Of a stretch of DNA of 64,000 nt, positions 27,106-36,995 are shown piece by piece. Numbering within the stretch: the first letter of the stretch is position 1; each line of letters opens with the position of its first letter. The position numbers and the translations under genes are program-made. The DNA lies in NCBI RefSeq assembly GCF_024460775.1, contig NZ_JANFYZ010000013.1:1-64000 (forward strand), given 5' to 3'. Source of the DNA: Desulfovibrio desulfuricans. Lineage in GTDB: Bacteria > Desulfobacterota > Desulfovibrionia > Desulfovibrionales > Desulfovibrionaceae. The notes beneath the pieces were generated by a model. It had not been told where the DNA came from, did no database searches, and was given only the letters and a program-made list of their open reading frames with translations.

Positions 27106-28059
27106 CTAGCGCTTTGGCAGCCTCACGCCCAAAGCCACTGCAAGGCCTGCCACAATGGCGGCAGCCCCCGCCACATCGGCGGGCAGGGTGGGCACGCCCA
27201 GCAACAAAGCTGAAAGGGCCAGTCCGCTCAGGGGATTGAGCATGTTATACGCAGCCGCAGTGGATGCCCCTTGCGTACGGATGAGCAACAGCCACAGGGC
27301 CATGCCCAGCAGGCTCACCACAGCAAGCCAGCCCAGCGCCAGCAGGGCCGGAATGGAAACCGCAAGAGGCGTCACGCTGCTCTGCATGGCAGATGGGGCA
27401 AAACAAAACATGGCGCAGACTGACATCCAGAAATTTACGGGCAGCAGCGGCATGTTGCTGTATCTGCCGCGAAAGAGCACCGCACCTAAGGAAAAAGCCA
27501 CAGTTGCCCCGGCAGCCAGCAGCAGTCCCTGAACGGCCCCGCCCTCAAGCTTGCCCACGCCCACCATGAGCACAATGCCAGCCAGCGACAGGCCAAAGCC
27601 CAGCAGCTTTGCCGCGCTAAACGATTCCAGCCCGCGCGCAACGCCAAGCATAAGAGTGACAAAGGGCGAACAGGACACAATGACCACAACCCAGGGCGGC
27701 GAGACCAGTTGCAGGGCGGAGAAACTCAGCCCCAGATAGGCCACGTTGTTCAGCAAGCCGAGCACAAGTCCAGCCCGCAGCGCCCTGCCTGCCTGCGGCC
27801 CCCACAGGCTTTTGCCGCACAAGAGGCCAAGCACAAAAACGGTGCCCACAAAACGGTAAAACAGGCTTACGAATGGCCCCATTTCCGTCACCACAATCTT
27901 GCCCGCCACAAAGGCTGAACTCCAGATAACGCTAAAGCACACGCCCGCAGCCACGTGCCGCCAGTTCAGACGCTTTTGGACCGTGCTTGCCGCGCTTCCG
28001 TTCCCCAATCCTGGCCCGTGCGCTTCCAGCGGCCTTTCCACACTTGCTGTTTTTCCCAT
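27106..28059 (-). CDS. EamA/DMT-family transporter
   Basis: 317 aa with about ten hydrophobic helices in two EamA-like halves. The first half has VCFSVIWSSAFVAGKIVV...FYRFVGTVFVLGLLC and the second has LAVVSLLGMALWLLLIRTQGAS...LNPLSGLALSALLLG. Cytoplasmic-membrane exporter of small metabolites (often amino acids) by family. The divergent LysR gene at 28183 shares a short intergenic region and is the likely regulator. Substrate unknown. Confidence 0.88.
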   Translation of the reverse strand: MGKTASVERPLEAHGPGLGNGSAASTVQKRLNWRHVAAGVCFSVIWSSAFVAGKIVVTEMGPFVSLFYRFVGTVFVLGLLCGKSLWGPQAGRALRAGLVLGLLNNVAYLGLSFSALQLVSPPWVVVIVSCSPFVTLMLGVARGLESFSAAKLLGFGLSLAGIVLMVGVGKLEGGAVQGLLLAAGATVAFSLGAVLFRGRYSNMPLLPVNFWMSVCAMFCFAPSAMQSSVTPLAVSIPALLALGWLAVVSLLGMALWLLLIRTQGASTAAAYNMLNPLSGLALSALLLGVPTLPADVAGAAAIVAGLAVALGVRLPKR

Positions 28060-28182
28060 TTTTCACCCCTACCCCTTGCAGCAATATAATTGCGTCCACA
28101 GTAGGCGGGGGCTTGATAATTTGTAAAATTTATTTTTATCATGAACAAATCATTTCATCTTATTTTAAGGTGGTCAGCAGCT

Positions 28183-29088
28183 ATGGAACTCCCGGCAGAC
28201 ACGCGCAGTATTACCCTTGAGCATATGCGGGCTTTTATTGCCGTGGCCCATTGCCGCAGCTTTCAGAAAGCCGGGGAGCAGCTCTGCCGCAGCCAGTCGG
28301 CGGTGACTCAATCTGTCAAAAGGCTGGAGGCGCACCTCAACTGCACTTTGGTGGAGAGAGGCAACGGGCACACCTTTGGCCTTACCACGGCTGGGCAACG
28401 CCTGCTGCCAGAACTGGAGGATATTCTGCTGCGCTTTGACGCGGTGCTGCGCGCAGCCCGGCAACCTGAATTGCGGGGGCGCATAACGGTGGGGATTCCG
28501 CCAAGTTTCAGCACGGTGGAATTGCAGGCTGCCGTGGCCCGCCTGCTGGCCCTGAACTCTGACCTTCAGATCGGCGTCATCTCGGCCATGTCTGCGGATA
28601 TTGACCGCATGCTGGCGGACGCCAGCCTGGACGTGGCCCTGATCAACCAACACCGCTTTGACAGCAGCCACGCGGCCGAGGGCATATTCGAGGTGTTGGC
28701 GCAGCAACCCCTGCACTGGGCCAGCGGTGGGCACATTGAGCTTGCGCCGACCATGCCGGTGCCTCTGGCCACCTACAGCGAGGGCAGCCCCTGGCGCGCC
28801 GCCACGCTGGAAAGCCTCAACGCAGCCGGACGGCCCTACGATTTTGCCTATGTGAGCGCCTCGTACGAAAGCCTGTGCAGCTCGGTGCTGGCGGGTTTTG
28901 GCATAACAGCGCTGCCCGATTGGGATATGGACGGACGCTTTGTCATCCTTGACGGCACGTGCGCTCTGCCTCCCCTGCCGCAGGTGCGAACAGTGCTTAA
29001 AACAGCCGCGTCCAGCCCGGTGCTGCGGCAATTTTGCGACTTCATCATGCAATTGCCGTTTTTTAAAAACCTGCGCCCTCGGGCCTGA
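28183..29088 (+). CDS. LysR family transcriptional regulator
   Basis: 301 aa from ATG 28183, preceded by AAGGTGG; an earlier ATG at 28141 has no ribosome site. HTH is at residues about 8-65 (LEHMRAFIAVAHCRSFQKAGEQLCRSQSAVTQSVKRLEAHLNC). The effector-binding domain follows (GRITVGIPPSFSTVEL, LALNSDLQIGVIS, VLAGFGITALPDW). Divergent to the EamA transporter gene, the expected target. Its terminator coincides with the right-end hairpin of the IS200 element. Confidence 0.9.
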   Translation: MELPADTRSITLEHMRAFIAVAHCRSFQKAGEQLCRSQSAVTQSVKRLEAHLNCTLVERGNGHTFGLTTAGQRLLPELEDILLRFDAVLRAARQPELRGRITVGIPPSFSTVELQAAVARLLALNSDLQIGVISAMSADIDRMLADASLDVALINQHRFDSSHAAEGIFEVLAQQPLHWASGGHIELAPTMPVPLATYSEGSPWRAATLESLNAAGRPYDFAYVSASYESLCSSVLAGFGITALPDWDMDGRFVILDGTCALPPLPQVRTVLKTAASSPVLRQFCDFIMQLPFFKNLRPRA

Positions 29089-29108
29089 GCGCCGCACGCA
29101 ATAAATAT

Positions 29109-29132
29109 CCCCCAGCATAGCCGGGGGTTTTT
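29109..29132 (+). terminator. Right-end hairpin of IS200, also an intrinsic terminator
   Basis: CCCCC and GGGGG pair around AGCATAGCC, followed by five T residues on the plus strand. It would terminate the LysR transcript and resembles the hairpin at 29774-29792. Confidence 0.7.
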
Positions 29133-29207
29133 CATGTGCGCCTGTAAGGCTCTCTTACCAGCTGCGCCCTAGCAGGCGCATTGTACGATCTGACATTTGC
29201 ATTTCTG

Positions 29208-29666
29208 TTACTTGCGGCCCGTAAACGGGCTTCCAGGATACGGGAGACTCAACTGATCGCCGAGTTTATCCCGATCCAGCTGTTTCTTTATGTAATCTTG
29301 AATCTTAGCCGTGTTTTTACCTACTGTATCTACATAAAAGCCACGGCACCAAAACTCACGGCTACGGTATTTAAATTTAAGATCACCAAATTGCTCATAG
29401 AGCATCAAGCTACTTTTACCTTTTAAGTACCCCATAAAACTCGATACGCTTATTTTCGGGGGTATCTCAAGCAGCATGTGGATATGGTCAGGACAGCATT
29501 CTGCTTCTAGTATTTTTACATCCTTCCACTCACACAGCTTACGTAAAATATCCCCTACTGCTCGCCTTTTCTCACCATAGAATACTTGTCTACGATATTT
29601 GGGGGCAAAGACGATGTGATATTTACAGTTCCACGTTGTGTGAGCTAAACTTTTTGCGTCACCCAT
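29208..29666 (-). CDS. tnpA: IS200-family Y1 transposase TnpA
   Basis: 152 aa HUH single-strand transposase. The HUH motif is DHIHMLLE (two His around a hydrophobic residue). The catalytic Tyr is in DYIKKQLD near the C-terminus. N-terminal HTTWNCKYHIVFAPKYRR is the family signature. It appears intact and full length. GGAGG lies 5 nt before the ATG and is sequestered in a long 5' stem (29673-29736). Confidence 0.95.
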   Translation of the reverse strand: MGDAKSLAHTTWNCKYHIVFAPKYRRQVFYGEKRRAVGDILRKLCEWKDVKILEAECCPDHIHMLLEIPPKISVSSFMGYLKGKSSLMLYEQFGDLKFKYRSREFWCRGFYVDTVGKNTAKIQDYIKKQLDRDKLGDQLSLPYPGSPFTGRK

Positions 29667-29672
29667 TGTGAC

Positions 29673-29736
29673 CTCCTTTTGATTTGTTTCGTTTGCAGTT
29701 GCCAGACCGCAAGTCGTTGTAACAAATCAAAAGGAG
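29673..29736 (-). promoter_or_regulatory. RBS-sequestering stem-loop upstream of tnpA
   Basis: CTCCTTTTGATTTGTT (29673-29688) is perfectly complementary to 29721-29736, giving a 16-bp stem in the tnpA leader RNA. The ribosome site AAAGGAG lies in its 3' arm. Translation-blocking leaders of this kind are known for IS200 and keep transposition low. Confidence 0.7.
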
Positions 29737-29773
29737 TTTTGCTGACATGCTTAAAGCTTTAAGCTTTACGGAA

Positions 29774-29796
29774 CCCCCCGCCTAGCGGGGGGTTTT
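29774..29796 (+). repeat. Left-end hairpin of IS200
   Basis: CCCCCCGC-CTA-GCGGGGGG followed by TTTT. Same core (TAGC, then GGGGG and TTTT) as the right-end hairpin at 29109-29132. Confidence 0.65.
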
Positions 29797-29804
29797 CTAC
29801 ATAC

Positions 29805-29835
29805 AAAAAGCCCCCGAATCCTGAGATCCGGGGGC
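29805..29835 (-). terminator. Intrinsic terminator downstream of pgk
   Basis: GCCCCCG pairs with CGGGGGC, with further pairing around a CTGA loop, and a five-T run follows on the minus strand. It lies about 230 bp past the pgk stop, with no gene in between; the 29847-30029 frame is not supported. Confidence 0.7.
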
Positions 29836-30066
29836 CTGAATCAGCTATGAACTCCGCCGCAGAGCGGCATGTACAAGGGTTTGTTAACACTATGAGCAAT
29901 TTTGTTCTCTGCCAAGGAAGGAAGCCTTTTTATGAAGGGAGTGTACTCGCTTTAGCCGTTGCGACGAAGGAAGCTACGGCTAAAGACAGCAGAGCTCCGG
30001 TACTCGACCGAAATAAAAAGATTTCCTGACGTAGACAGAGGGCAAAAGAGCCATAGTGCACAGGCC

Positions 30067-31236
30067 CTAGCCTCTGGCTTCCAGCGCCGCCACGGAGGGC
30101 AACACCTTGCCTTCCAGCAGTTCCAGCGATGCGCCGCCGCCGGTGGAGATATAGCCCATCTTTTCGGACAGGCCGTACTTTTCCACCGCAGCCACGGAAT
30201 CACCGCCGCCCACCACCACAAAGGCTTTGGAATCAGCAAGATAGTGCGCCAGTTCCTTGGTGCCTTCGCCAAAGGGATCAGTTTCAAACGCGCCCACAGG
30301 GCCGTTCCACACTACTGTGGCAACCTTGGACAGCAGTTTTTTGTACTGTGCAATCGTGTCGCGGCCAACGTCCAGAATCATCTGGTCGGCGGGCACGTCG
30401 CCCACGGCGCGGGTGGTAGCCGCCTGACCGGGGGCCAGTTCCTCGGCGGTCACAACATCCACGGGCAGGGGCAGTTCTCTGTTAAGATTCTTGGCCTGCT
30501 CCATGATGCGCTTGGCGTCCGTTACCAGATCTTCCTCGTACAGCGACTTGCCGACCATGTACCCGGCAGCCGCAAGGAAGGTATTGGCAATGCCGCCGCC
30601 CACGATAAGCACGTCCACTTTTTCCAGCAGATTTTCCAGCAGGGCCAGCTTGGTGGACACCTTGGAGCCGCCGATGATGGCAGCAAGCGGGCGGGCGGGA
30701 TTGTTCAGCACCTTGGCAAAGGCATCCAGCTCCGCCTGAAGCAGCGGCCCGGCGCAGGCAACCTTGGCAACGCGCACCGCACCCTCGGTGGAGGCATGCG
30801 CGCGGTGGGCCGCCCCAAAGGCGTCCATCACATATACATCGCCCAGGGCGGCAAGCTGCGCGGCCAGAGCGGGGTCGTTCTTTTTCTCGCCCTTGAGAAA
30901 ACGCACATTCTCAAGCAGGGTCACCGCACCGGGAGCCGCCTTGGCTTCTTCCAGCGTGGCGGCGAGGGCAACAGGTTTGCCCAGCAGCTCGGAAAGGCGG
31001 GCGGCCACGGGCTTGAGGGAGAATTGCTCTTCATACTGCCCTTCTGTGGGGCGGCCCAGATGCGAAAGCAGCACCACGCCCGCGCCTTTTTCAAGGGCCG
31101 TGGTAATGGTGGGCAACGAAGCGCGGATGCGCTTGTCGTTGGATACCTGTCCGTCCTTCATGGGCACGTTCAGGTCTTCGCGAATCACAACGGTTTTGCC
31201 GGTCAGGTCCAGATCCTGCATTTTCTTGATGGGCAT
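30067..31236 (-). CDS. pgk: Phosphoglycerate kinase
   Basis: 389 aa. Transfers phosphate between 1,3-bisphosphoglycerate and ADP in glycolysis/gluconeogenesis. Visible signatures: [11 protein letters not shown] near the N-terminus, [52 protein letters not shown] and [15 protein letters not shown]. Last gene of the rpe-tkt-pgk group, 44 nt after tkt. It shares the minus-strand direction of the translation-gene block upstream. Confidence 0.97.
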   Translation of the reverse strand: MPIKKMQDLDLTGKTVVIREDLNVPMKDGQVSNDKRIRASLPTITTALEKGAGVVLLSHLGRPTEGQYEEQFSLKPVAARLSELLGKPVALAATLEEAKAAPGAVTLLENVRFLKGEKKNDPALAAQLAALGDVYVMDAFGAAHRAHASTEGAVRVAKVACAGPLLQAELDAFAKVLNNPARPLAAIIGGSKVSTKLALLENLLEKVDVLIVGGGIANTFLAAAGYMVGKSLYEEDLVTDAKRIMEQAKNLNRELPLPVDVVTAEELAPGQAATTRAVGDVPADQMILDVGRDTIAQYKKLLSKVATVVWNGPVGAFETDPFGEGTKELAHYLADSKAFVVVGGGDSVAAVEKYGLSEKMGYISTGGGASLELLEGKVLPSVAALEARG

Positions 31237-31280
31237 ATGCGTTCTCCCTGTAAGAGGATTTGCTTCGTTCTGTCGGCCAG

Positions 31281-33287
31281 TTACTTCCCAAGCTGCCGGA
31301 AAAGGCCTTCCGCCACTTCCAGCACATGCGCCACGGTAAAGCCCAGACGCTCAAAAACGATCTTGGCAGGGGCGGAAGCGCCAAAACGCTCCATACCGAC
31401 CACCGCGCCGTCCAGGCCCACATACTTGCGCCAGTAATCCGCAGCGGCGGCTTCAATGGCAATGCGGGCGCGCACGCCGCGGGGCAGCACGCTTTCCTTG
31501 TAGGCCGCGTCCTGCGCGTCAAAAATCTCTGCGCAGGGCATGGAGACCACGCGGGCCTTGCGGCCGTCGGCGGTCAACTGGTCAGCGGCTTCAAGGGCAA
31601 GCGATACTTCTGAACCAGTGGCGATAAGGATGATCTCGGGCGTGCCTTCGCAGTCACGCAGCACATAACCGCCGCGCGCGATGGCTTCCACCTGGGCGGC
31701 ATCGCGCTGGCAGAAAGGCAAATTCTGGCGCGAGAGGGAAAGACCAGTGGGCGTATGGACGCTTTCAAGGGCGCTACGCCAGGCCACGGCTGTTTCCACC
31801 GTGTCGCAGGGACGCCACAGATTGAAATTGGGCATAAGGCGCAGCATGCCGAGCTGTTCCACAGGCTGATGCGTGGGGCCGTCTTCGCCCACGCCGATGG
31901 AGTCGTGCGTCAGCACCCACACGGCGCGGATGCCCATGATGGCAGCCAGCCGCAGGGCGTTCTTGGCCTGATCGGCAAAGGACATGAACGTGCCCGCGTA
32001 GGGGATGAACCCACCGTGCAGGGCAAAACCGTTCATGATGGCGCTCATGCCGAATTCGCGCACGCCGTAGGAAACATAGTTGCCCTTGTGGGTCTGCACG
32101 TCCATGTGCTCGGAAGAGCTGGTCAGCGTGCCCACGGAGCCGGTGAGGTCGGCGGAGCCGCCCACAAGTTCGGGCAGGCGGGGCACAAGGCATTCAAGGG
32201 TTTTCTTGGAGGCCACGCGCGTTGCCGTGGTTTCGGCCTTGCTCACGGCTTCTTCAATCATGCCGCGCGCAATGGAGGCCCAGTCTTCGGGCAGTTCACC
32301 ACGCATACGGCGGGTAAATTCTGCGGCAAGTTCGGGATTGGCCTTGGCATAGGCGGCATAGGTATGCTCCCAGGCGGCCTCGGCAGCCTTGCCCTTTTCA
32401 CGCGCGTCCCATGCGGAATACAGTTCCTGCGGCACGGTAAAGGGCTCTTCGGTCCAGCCCAGAGCCGCGCGGGTGGCTGCAATGCCATCGTCGCCAAGGG
32501 GCGAGCCGTGGCAGGATGCGGAATCGGCCTTGGGCGAACCAAAGCCAATGTGGGTGCGGCAGATGATCAGGCTGGGGCGGCTGTGGTCAGCCTTGGCCTC
32601 GGCAATGGCAGCGTCCAGAGCGGCGGCGTCATGCCCGTTGATGGGGCCGATAACCTGCCAGTGGTAGGCGCGGAAACGGCCCGCCACGTCTTCGTTGAAC
32701 CAGCCGTCAATCTTGCCGTCAATGGAAATACCGTTGGAGTCGTAAAGGGCTATGAGCTTGCCCAGGCCCCAGGTGCCAGCCAGGGAGCAGGCCTCGTGCG
32801 AAACGCCTTCCATGAGGCAGCCGTCGCCGGTGAACACATAGGTGTGGTGATCCACAACCTTATGCTCGGGCGTGTTGTAACGGGCGGCCAGCATGCTCTC
32901 GGCCAGTGCCATGCCCACTGCGGAAGAAATACCCTGCCCCAGCGGGCCGGTGGTCATTTCAATGCCCAGATCAGGCTCGTATTCGGGGTGCCCTGCGGTT
33001 TTGGCTCCCCACTGGCGGAAGTTGCGCAGCTCCTCCATGGGCAGGTCATAGCCCGTGAGGTGCAGCAAGGCATAGAGCAGCATGGAGGCATGGCCGTTGG
33101 AAAGCACAAAACGGTCGCGGTCAAACCAGCGGGGGTTGCTCGGATTGTGCTTGAAACCATGACGCCACAGGGCTTCGGCCATGTCGGCCATGCCCAGAGG
33201 TGCGCCGGGGTGACCGGAGCGGGCTTTTTCAATGGCGTCCATGGCAAGGGCGCGGATGGCATTGGCGCACTGTCTGCGGGTGGGCAT
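31281..33287 (-). CDS. tkt: Transketolase
   Basis: 668 aa from ATG 33287, chosen for GAGGAAAGAG upstream and the usual [19 protein letters not shown] start. Thiamine-diphosphate enzyme of the non-oxidative pentose phosphate pathway. Motifs are [18 protein letters not shown], the TPP-binding [13 protein letters not shown]...[14 protein letters not shown], and [17 protein letters not shown]...[20 protein letters not shown]. It begins 11 nt after the rpe stop, so the two form an operon. Confidence 0.97.
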   Translation of the reverse strand: MPTRRQCANAIRALAMDAIEKARSGHPGAPLGMADMAEALWRHGFKHNPSNPRWFDRDRFVLSNGHASMLLYALLHLTGYDLPMEELRNFRQWGAKTAGHPEYEPDLGIEMTTGPLGQGISSAVGMALAESMLAARYNTPEHKVVDHHTYVFTGDGCLMEGVSHEACSLAGTWGLGKLIALYDSNGISIDGKIDGWFNEDVAGRFRAYHWQVIGPINGHDAAALDAAIAEAKADHSRPSLIICRTHIGFGSPKADSASCHGSPLGDDGIAATRAALGWTEEPFTVPQELYSAWDAREKGKAAEAAWEHTYAAYAKANPELAAEFTRRMRGELPEDWASIARGMIEEAVSKAETTATRVASKKTLECLVPRLPELVGGSADLTGSVGTLTSSSEHMDVQTHKGNYVSYGVREFGMSAIMNGFALHGGFIPYAGTFMSFADQAKNALRLAAIMGIRAVWVLTHDSIGVGEDGPTHQPVEQLGMLRLMPNFNLWRPCDTVETAVAWRSALESVHTPTGLSLSRQNLPFCQRDAAQVEAIARGGYVLRDCEGTPEIILIATGSEVSLALEAADQLTADGRKARVVSMPCAEIFDAQDAAYKESVLPRGVRARIAIEAAAADYWRKYVGLDGAVVGMERFGASAPAKIVFERLGFTVAHVLEVAEGLFRQLGK

Positions 33288-33298
33288 GACTCTTTCCT

Positions 33299-34018
33299 CT
33301 ACTTTTGCGTGATATGGTTGGCGGCACGGCGTCTCAGGGCATCTTCCGCATGGCGGGGCGTTCTGCCCGCAAGCGGAGCCATAAAGGCGGCAAGCCGTTT
33401 GTCGTAAGGTTTGTGGCCAAAAAAGGCCGAGCCGGACACAAGCACTTCCGCCCCGGCGTCCACAAGCTCGGCCGTGTTTTCGGGGCATACGCCGCCGTCG
33501 ATCTGGATGAGCGCCTCGGCCCCGCCGTTGGCGTCAAGCATCTGCCGGGCCGCGCGGATTTTGTCGAACGTGGCGGGGATGAATGCCTGACCCGAAAAAC
33601 CGGGGTTCACGCTCATGAGCAGCAGCATGTCCATATCCGCCGCCAGCCAGCGGGCCGCGTTCACATCCGTGCCGGGGTTGAGGGCAAGCCCCGCCTTGCA
33701 GCCCATGGCCCGGATGGCCGTGAGGGTGCGCTGCGGGTGTTTGTCGGCCTCGGCATGGATGACCAGCATGTCTGCCCCTGCCTTGTGGAAGTCGGCAATA
33801 TAGCGGGCCGGATCGTTCACCATGAGGTGCACGTCAAAAAAAAGCCCGCTGACAGACCGTAGAGCCTTTATCAGCGGGGGACCAAAGGTGATGTTGGGCA
33901 CAAAAGCCCCGTCCATCACGTCCAGATGCAGCCAGGTGACTCCGGCAGCCTCAAGGTCACCAAGCTCTTCGGCCAGACGGGCAAAATCGGCAGACAGCAA
34001 TGAGGGCGATAAGATCAT
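33299..34018 (-). CDS. rpe: Ribulose-phosphate 3-epimerase
   Basis: 239 aa. Interconverts ribulose 5-phosphate and xylulose 5-phosphate; TIM barrel. [56 protein letters not shown] and IQIDGGV contain the metal-binding His/Asp residues. I start at ATG 34018 by family alignment; its ribosome site is weak, and a GTG farther upstream (34060) is an alternative. It precedes tkt by 11 nt. Confidence 0.95.
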   Translation of the reverse strand: MILSPSLLSADFARLAEELGDLEAAGVTWLHLDVMDGAFVPNITFGPPLIKALRSVSGLFFDVHLMVNDPARYIADFHKAGADMLVIHAEADKHPQRTLTAIRAMGCKAGLALNPGTDVNAARWLAADMDMLLLMSVNPGFSGQAFIPATFDKIRAARQMLDANGGAEALIQIDGGVCPENTAELVDAGAEVLVSGSAFFGHKPYDKRLAAFMAPLAGRTPRHAEDALRRRAANHITQK

Positions 34019-34124
34019 GATTATATCGGGGTGAGCGTGTTTGCGGGGGAGGGCCACCAACAGAAAGGGTCGCCTCCCCCGCGTCCCTTCCCTGAAATAT
34101 TTAGTTGCGCCAGCAGGCCGCAGT

Positions 34125-34478
34125 CTATTTTTCGCTGAGCAGGCGGCGCAGCGAGATCAACTCCCGCTGGAGCATGCGCATAAAATCCGGGTCCGGCACC
34201 GCCGCCACGCGTTCGGGCAGGCTTTCGTCCACCACGGCGCTGCCCGCAAGTACGCGGCGCGCGCCTTCAATGGTCATGCCCTGCTCGTGCAGCAACTGCC
34301 GGATACGCCTCAAGAGGGCCACGTTTTCTTCCGTGTACAGGCGCTGCCCCTTACCGGTGCGCAGCGGCGCCAACTGGGGAAACTCAGTTTCCCAGAAGCG
34401 CAACACATGGGTTTTGAGGTCGAGCAGTTCTGCGACCTCACCTATGCGGTAGGTATTGTCGGGCGTGTGGTCCGACAT
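34125..34478 (-). CDS. MerR family transcriptional regulator
   Basis: 117 aa. The N-terminal MerR winged HTH is YRIGEVAELLDLKTHVLRFWETEFPQLAPLR...GQRLYTEENVALLRRI, followed by a short coiled-coil C-terminus with no Cys or metal-binding loop. In many related bacteria a MerR-like gene follows pheT and ihfA; here ihfA is missing and the gene follows pheT after 78 nt. Target unknown; it also precedes rpe by 106 nt. Confidence 0.88.
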   Translation of the reverse strand: MSDHTPDNTYRIGEVAELLDLKTHVLRFWETEFPQLAPLRTGKGQRLYTEENVALLRRIRQLLHEQGMTIEGARRVLAGSAVVDESLPERVAAVPDPDFMRMLQRELISLRRLLSEK

Positions 34479-34520
34479 GTCATACCCCTCCTGACACTCT
34501 CTGAAAATGTGCCGGAATTG

Positions 34521-34547
34521 CGCAGGCCCGAAAAAGCCGGGCCTGCG
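34521..34547 (-). terminator. GC hairpin after pheT
   Basis: A 10-bp stem CGCAGGCCCG / CGGGCCTGCG with a short A-rich loop, just past the pheT stop codon. There is no clear U-tract on the minus strand, so it may only attenuate. Confidence 0.45.
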
Positions 34548-34556
34548 CGCACTGTG

Positions 34557-36965
34557 TTAAATTTTCACGCCCAGAGCGCTTACAAGCGACTGTGCCACCT
34601 TCTCCCGCTCCTTGTCCACTTCCGTGTCCTTGAGAGTACGCTCCGCATGGCGGAACGTGAGCCGGAAGGTCAGGTTGCGCACGGGCTCCCCGCCCTGCTC
34701 CGTCTTGGGTTCAAAGCAGTCCACGAGGGCCACGTCGTCCAGCAGGGCCAGTTTGAGCCCCTGCACGTGAGCAGTGATGTCGGCCACCTTGAGGCTTGGC
34801 CCGGCGGTCACGGTAATGTCGCGCCGCACCGGCGGATACACCGGTAGGGGCGCAAAGCGCACAGTAGCGGCATCGTGCAGTTCGCGCAGGATGTCGAGGT
34901 TCATTTCAGCCAGCCACACATCCTTGCGGGCGTGGTATTCGTCGGCCATGGCGGGCTTGACCCGGCCCATGAAGCCCACGGCGCGGCCATTCACAAAGAC
35001 GTTCACGCAGGGCAGCAAGAAGGCATGCTCCTGAGCCAGTTCATAGCTGGGCGCTCCAAGATGCAGATAGTGCAGCAGGTTTTCCACCACGCCCTTGAGG
35101 TCGGCATAACCCATGTCGCCCTCAGCCTGGGGCCAGGCCGTATCGTAGCGCGCGCCATACAGCAGCACGCCCAGCATGCCCGTTTCGCGGGCGGTGGTTT
35201 CAGAAGCGGCGTCAGCTTCAAAAATATTGGCAAGTTCAAACAGCCGCAGGCCCTGAGCCCCCTGGGCGAGGTTGTTGCGCAGATCGTACATGAGGCCGGG
35301 GGCTAGGGCGGTGCGCAGGGCATCCTGCTCCGCCGAGAGCGGATTCATGATGGAAATGCGGCCCTCGCGCGGCATGCCAAGGTGATCCATATCCTTGTGG
35401 CCCACAAAGCTGTAGTTCACGGCTTCGTTGAGGCCGAGGCCAGCGCCCCAGTGCTTGAGGCGCGACCAGAATCCGTAGCGCGATTCCGGCTCGCCTGCGC
35501 GGTCGAGGTTGCGTGCTATGGGGGGCAGCACGGGGGCAATGGTATCCAGCCCGTGCACGCGGCCCACTTCTTCAATCAGATCGGCCTCGCGGGTGAGGTC
35601 GGGCCGCCAGGAGGGCTGGCTCACGCGCCACACGGGGCTGCTTTCGCCCTTGTCCACATTGCAGCCCATGCCGGTGAGCACCTTTTCGTCAAAATCCGCG
35701 CCAAGCTGCACGCCAAGCAGGGAATCGGCCCGCGCCGGGCGGAATTCAATGCTGGCCGCCTTGAAGGGACGGGGCTCGTTGATGGAAAGGCCGCGCTGCA
35801 CGCGCCCGCCGCTGACGGCGGCCATCATGGCGCAGGCGCGGTCAAGCGCCCACACGGTGCGCTGCTGGTCGATGCCGCGCTCAAAGCGGTAGGACGCCTC
35901 GGACGAGAGGCCAAGGCGGCGCGATGTTTTGCGGATGGTGGCGGGCTTGAAGACCGCGCTTTCCAGAAACACATTGGTGCTGGCATCGGAGATTTCGCTG
36001 TTCAGGCCGCCCATAACGCCAGCAAGGGCCACGGCGCGCGCGCCGTCGCGGATGCAGAGGTCGGCTGCGGTAAGCGCGCGTTCCTGCCCGTCAAGGGTGG
36101 TGAAGGTGTCGCCTTCCTGCGCGCGGCGCACCACAATGCGGCCGCCTTCCAGCTTGTCCATGTCAAAAGAGTGCAGGGGCTGACCATATTCAAACAGAAT
36201 GTAGTTGGTCACGTCCACAATATTGGAAATGGGGCGCACACCCACGGCATGCAGGCGGTGGCGCAGGCGCATGGGCGAAGGCCCGATCTTGACGCCTGTG
36301 ATGACGCGGCCGGAATACAGCCAGCAGTGCTCGGGGTCGTCAATATCAATGGGCACCAGCACTTCCGCGCCGGAGTCCAGTTCCAGCGGCAGATCGGGGA
36401 TGGAGAGCGGCAGGTTGCAGGCCAGCGCCGTTTCACGCGCAAGGCCAAGAACCGAAAGGCAGTCGGCGCGGTTGGGCGTGATGGAGATATCCAGCACTTC
36501 GCGGTCAAGCTCAAGCTGCTCCACCAGAGGCTTGCCCACCACAAAGCTTTCGGGCAGCACCATGATGCCGGTATGGTCTTCGGTCAGGCCCAGTTCACGC
36601 TCGGAGCAGATCATGCCAAAAGAAGGCGCGCCGCGCAGTTTGGCCTTTTTGATCATCATGCCGTCGGGCATCTTGGTGCCCACCAGAGCCACAGGCACTT
36701 TCTGGCCCGCAGCCACGTTGGGCGCGCCGCACACGATATCAAGCAGCTCGCCCTGCCCGGCGTCCACCTTGCAGACGTGCAAATGGTCGGATTCCGGATG
36801 GTTGTCGCACGAAACCACATGCCCCACCACAATGGAGCTTATGGCATCGTAGGGCCGCCTGATGTCTTCCAGCTCAAGGCCGAGCATGGTCAGGCGGTCG
36901 CCCAGCGCCTCAGCCGTTCCTTCATACGGAGTAAATTCACGCAGCCATGAAAGTGAGAGCAGCAT
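34557..36965 (-). CDS. pheT: Phenylalanine-tRNA ligase beta subunit
   Basis: 802 aa, standard length. The N-terminal region contains an EMAP-like tRNA-binding domain (about 40-150: VGHVVSCDNHPESDHLHVCKVDAG). B3/B4 editing and B5 domains follow (SIDPNRADCLS-like TPNRADCLSVLGLARE). The C-terminal ferredoxin-like anticodon-binding domain ends the protein (VYPPVRRDITV...LTFRLTFRHAERTLKD). Works as an alpha2-beta2 enzyme with PheS. Separated from pheS by a small exported-protein gene, which is unusual. Confidence 0.97.
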   Translation of the reverse strand: MLLSLSWLREFTPYEGTAEALGDRLTMLGLELEDIRRPYDAISSIVVGHVVSCDNHPESDHLHVCKVDAGQGELLDIVCGAPNVAAGQKVPVALVGTKMPDGMMIKKAKLRGAPSFGMICSERELGLTEDHTGIMVLPESFVVGKPLVEQLELDREVLDISITPNRADCLSVLGLARETALACNLPLSIPDLPLELDSGAEVLVPIDIDDPEHCWLYSGRVITGVKIGPSPMRLRHRLHAVGVRPISNIVDVTNYILFEYGQPLHSFDMDKLEGGRIVVRRAQEGDTFTTLDGQERALTAADLCIRDGARAVALAGVMGGLNSEISDASTNVFLESAVFKPATIRKTSRRLGLSSEASYRFERGIDQQRTVWALDRACAMMAAVSGGRVQRGLSINEPRPFKAASIEFRPARADSLLGVQLGADFDEKVLTGMGCNVDKGESSPVWRVSQPSWRPDLTREADLIEEVGRVHGLDTIAPVLPPIARNLDRAGEPESRYGFWSRLKHWGAGLGLNEAVNYSFVGHKDMDHLGMPREGRISIMNPLSAEQDALRTALAPGLMYDLRNNLAQGAQGLRLFELANIFEADAASETTARETGMLGVLLYGARYDTAWPQAEGDMGYADLKGVVENLLHYLHLGAPSYELAQEHAFLLPCVNVFVNGRAVGFMGRVKPAMADEYHARKDVWLAEMNLDILRELHDAATVRFAPLPVYPPVRRDITVTAGPSLKVADITAHVQGLKLALLDDVALVDCFEPKTEQGGEPVRNLTFRLTFRHAERTLKDTEVDKEREKVAQSLVSALGVKI

Positions 36966-36995
36966 AGTTCGTCCTGTTTCCGCGCCTTGGCGTGG

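Larger units (their letters stand above)
29098..29803 (-). mobile_element. IS200/IS605-family element carrying only tnpA
   Basis: The element comprises tnpA (29208-29666) and two similar subterminal hairpins in the same orientation. One is CCCCC-AGCATAGCC-GGGGG (29109-29127) and the other is CCCCCCGC-CTA-GCGGGGGG (29774-29792); both are followed by TTTT. Similar imperfect palindromes at both ends, no terminal inverted repeats and about 700 bp total are the hallmarks of IS200. Exact ends are estimated. A 16-bp stem lies upstream of tnpA. The insertion sits between a LysR gene and pgk. Confidence 0.75.

Noticed and set aside
29847..30029. 60-codon frame between IS200 and pgk
   Set aside because: No domain; within a probable 3' region of the pgk operon.
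31755..33407. 550-codon open frame antisense to tkt
   Set aside because: The opposite strand encodes a full transketolase. The antisense frame is a GC-rich codon shadow with no recognisable domain.
35382..36950. 522-codon open frame antisense to pheT
   Set aside because: Shadow of pheT; repetitive His/Ala/Gly composition typical of reverse-frame translation.
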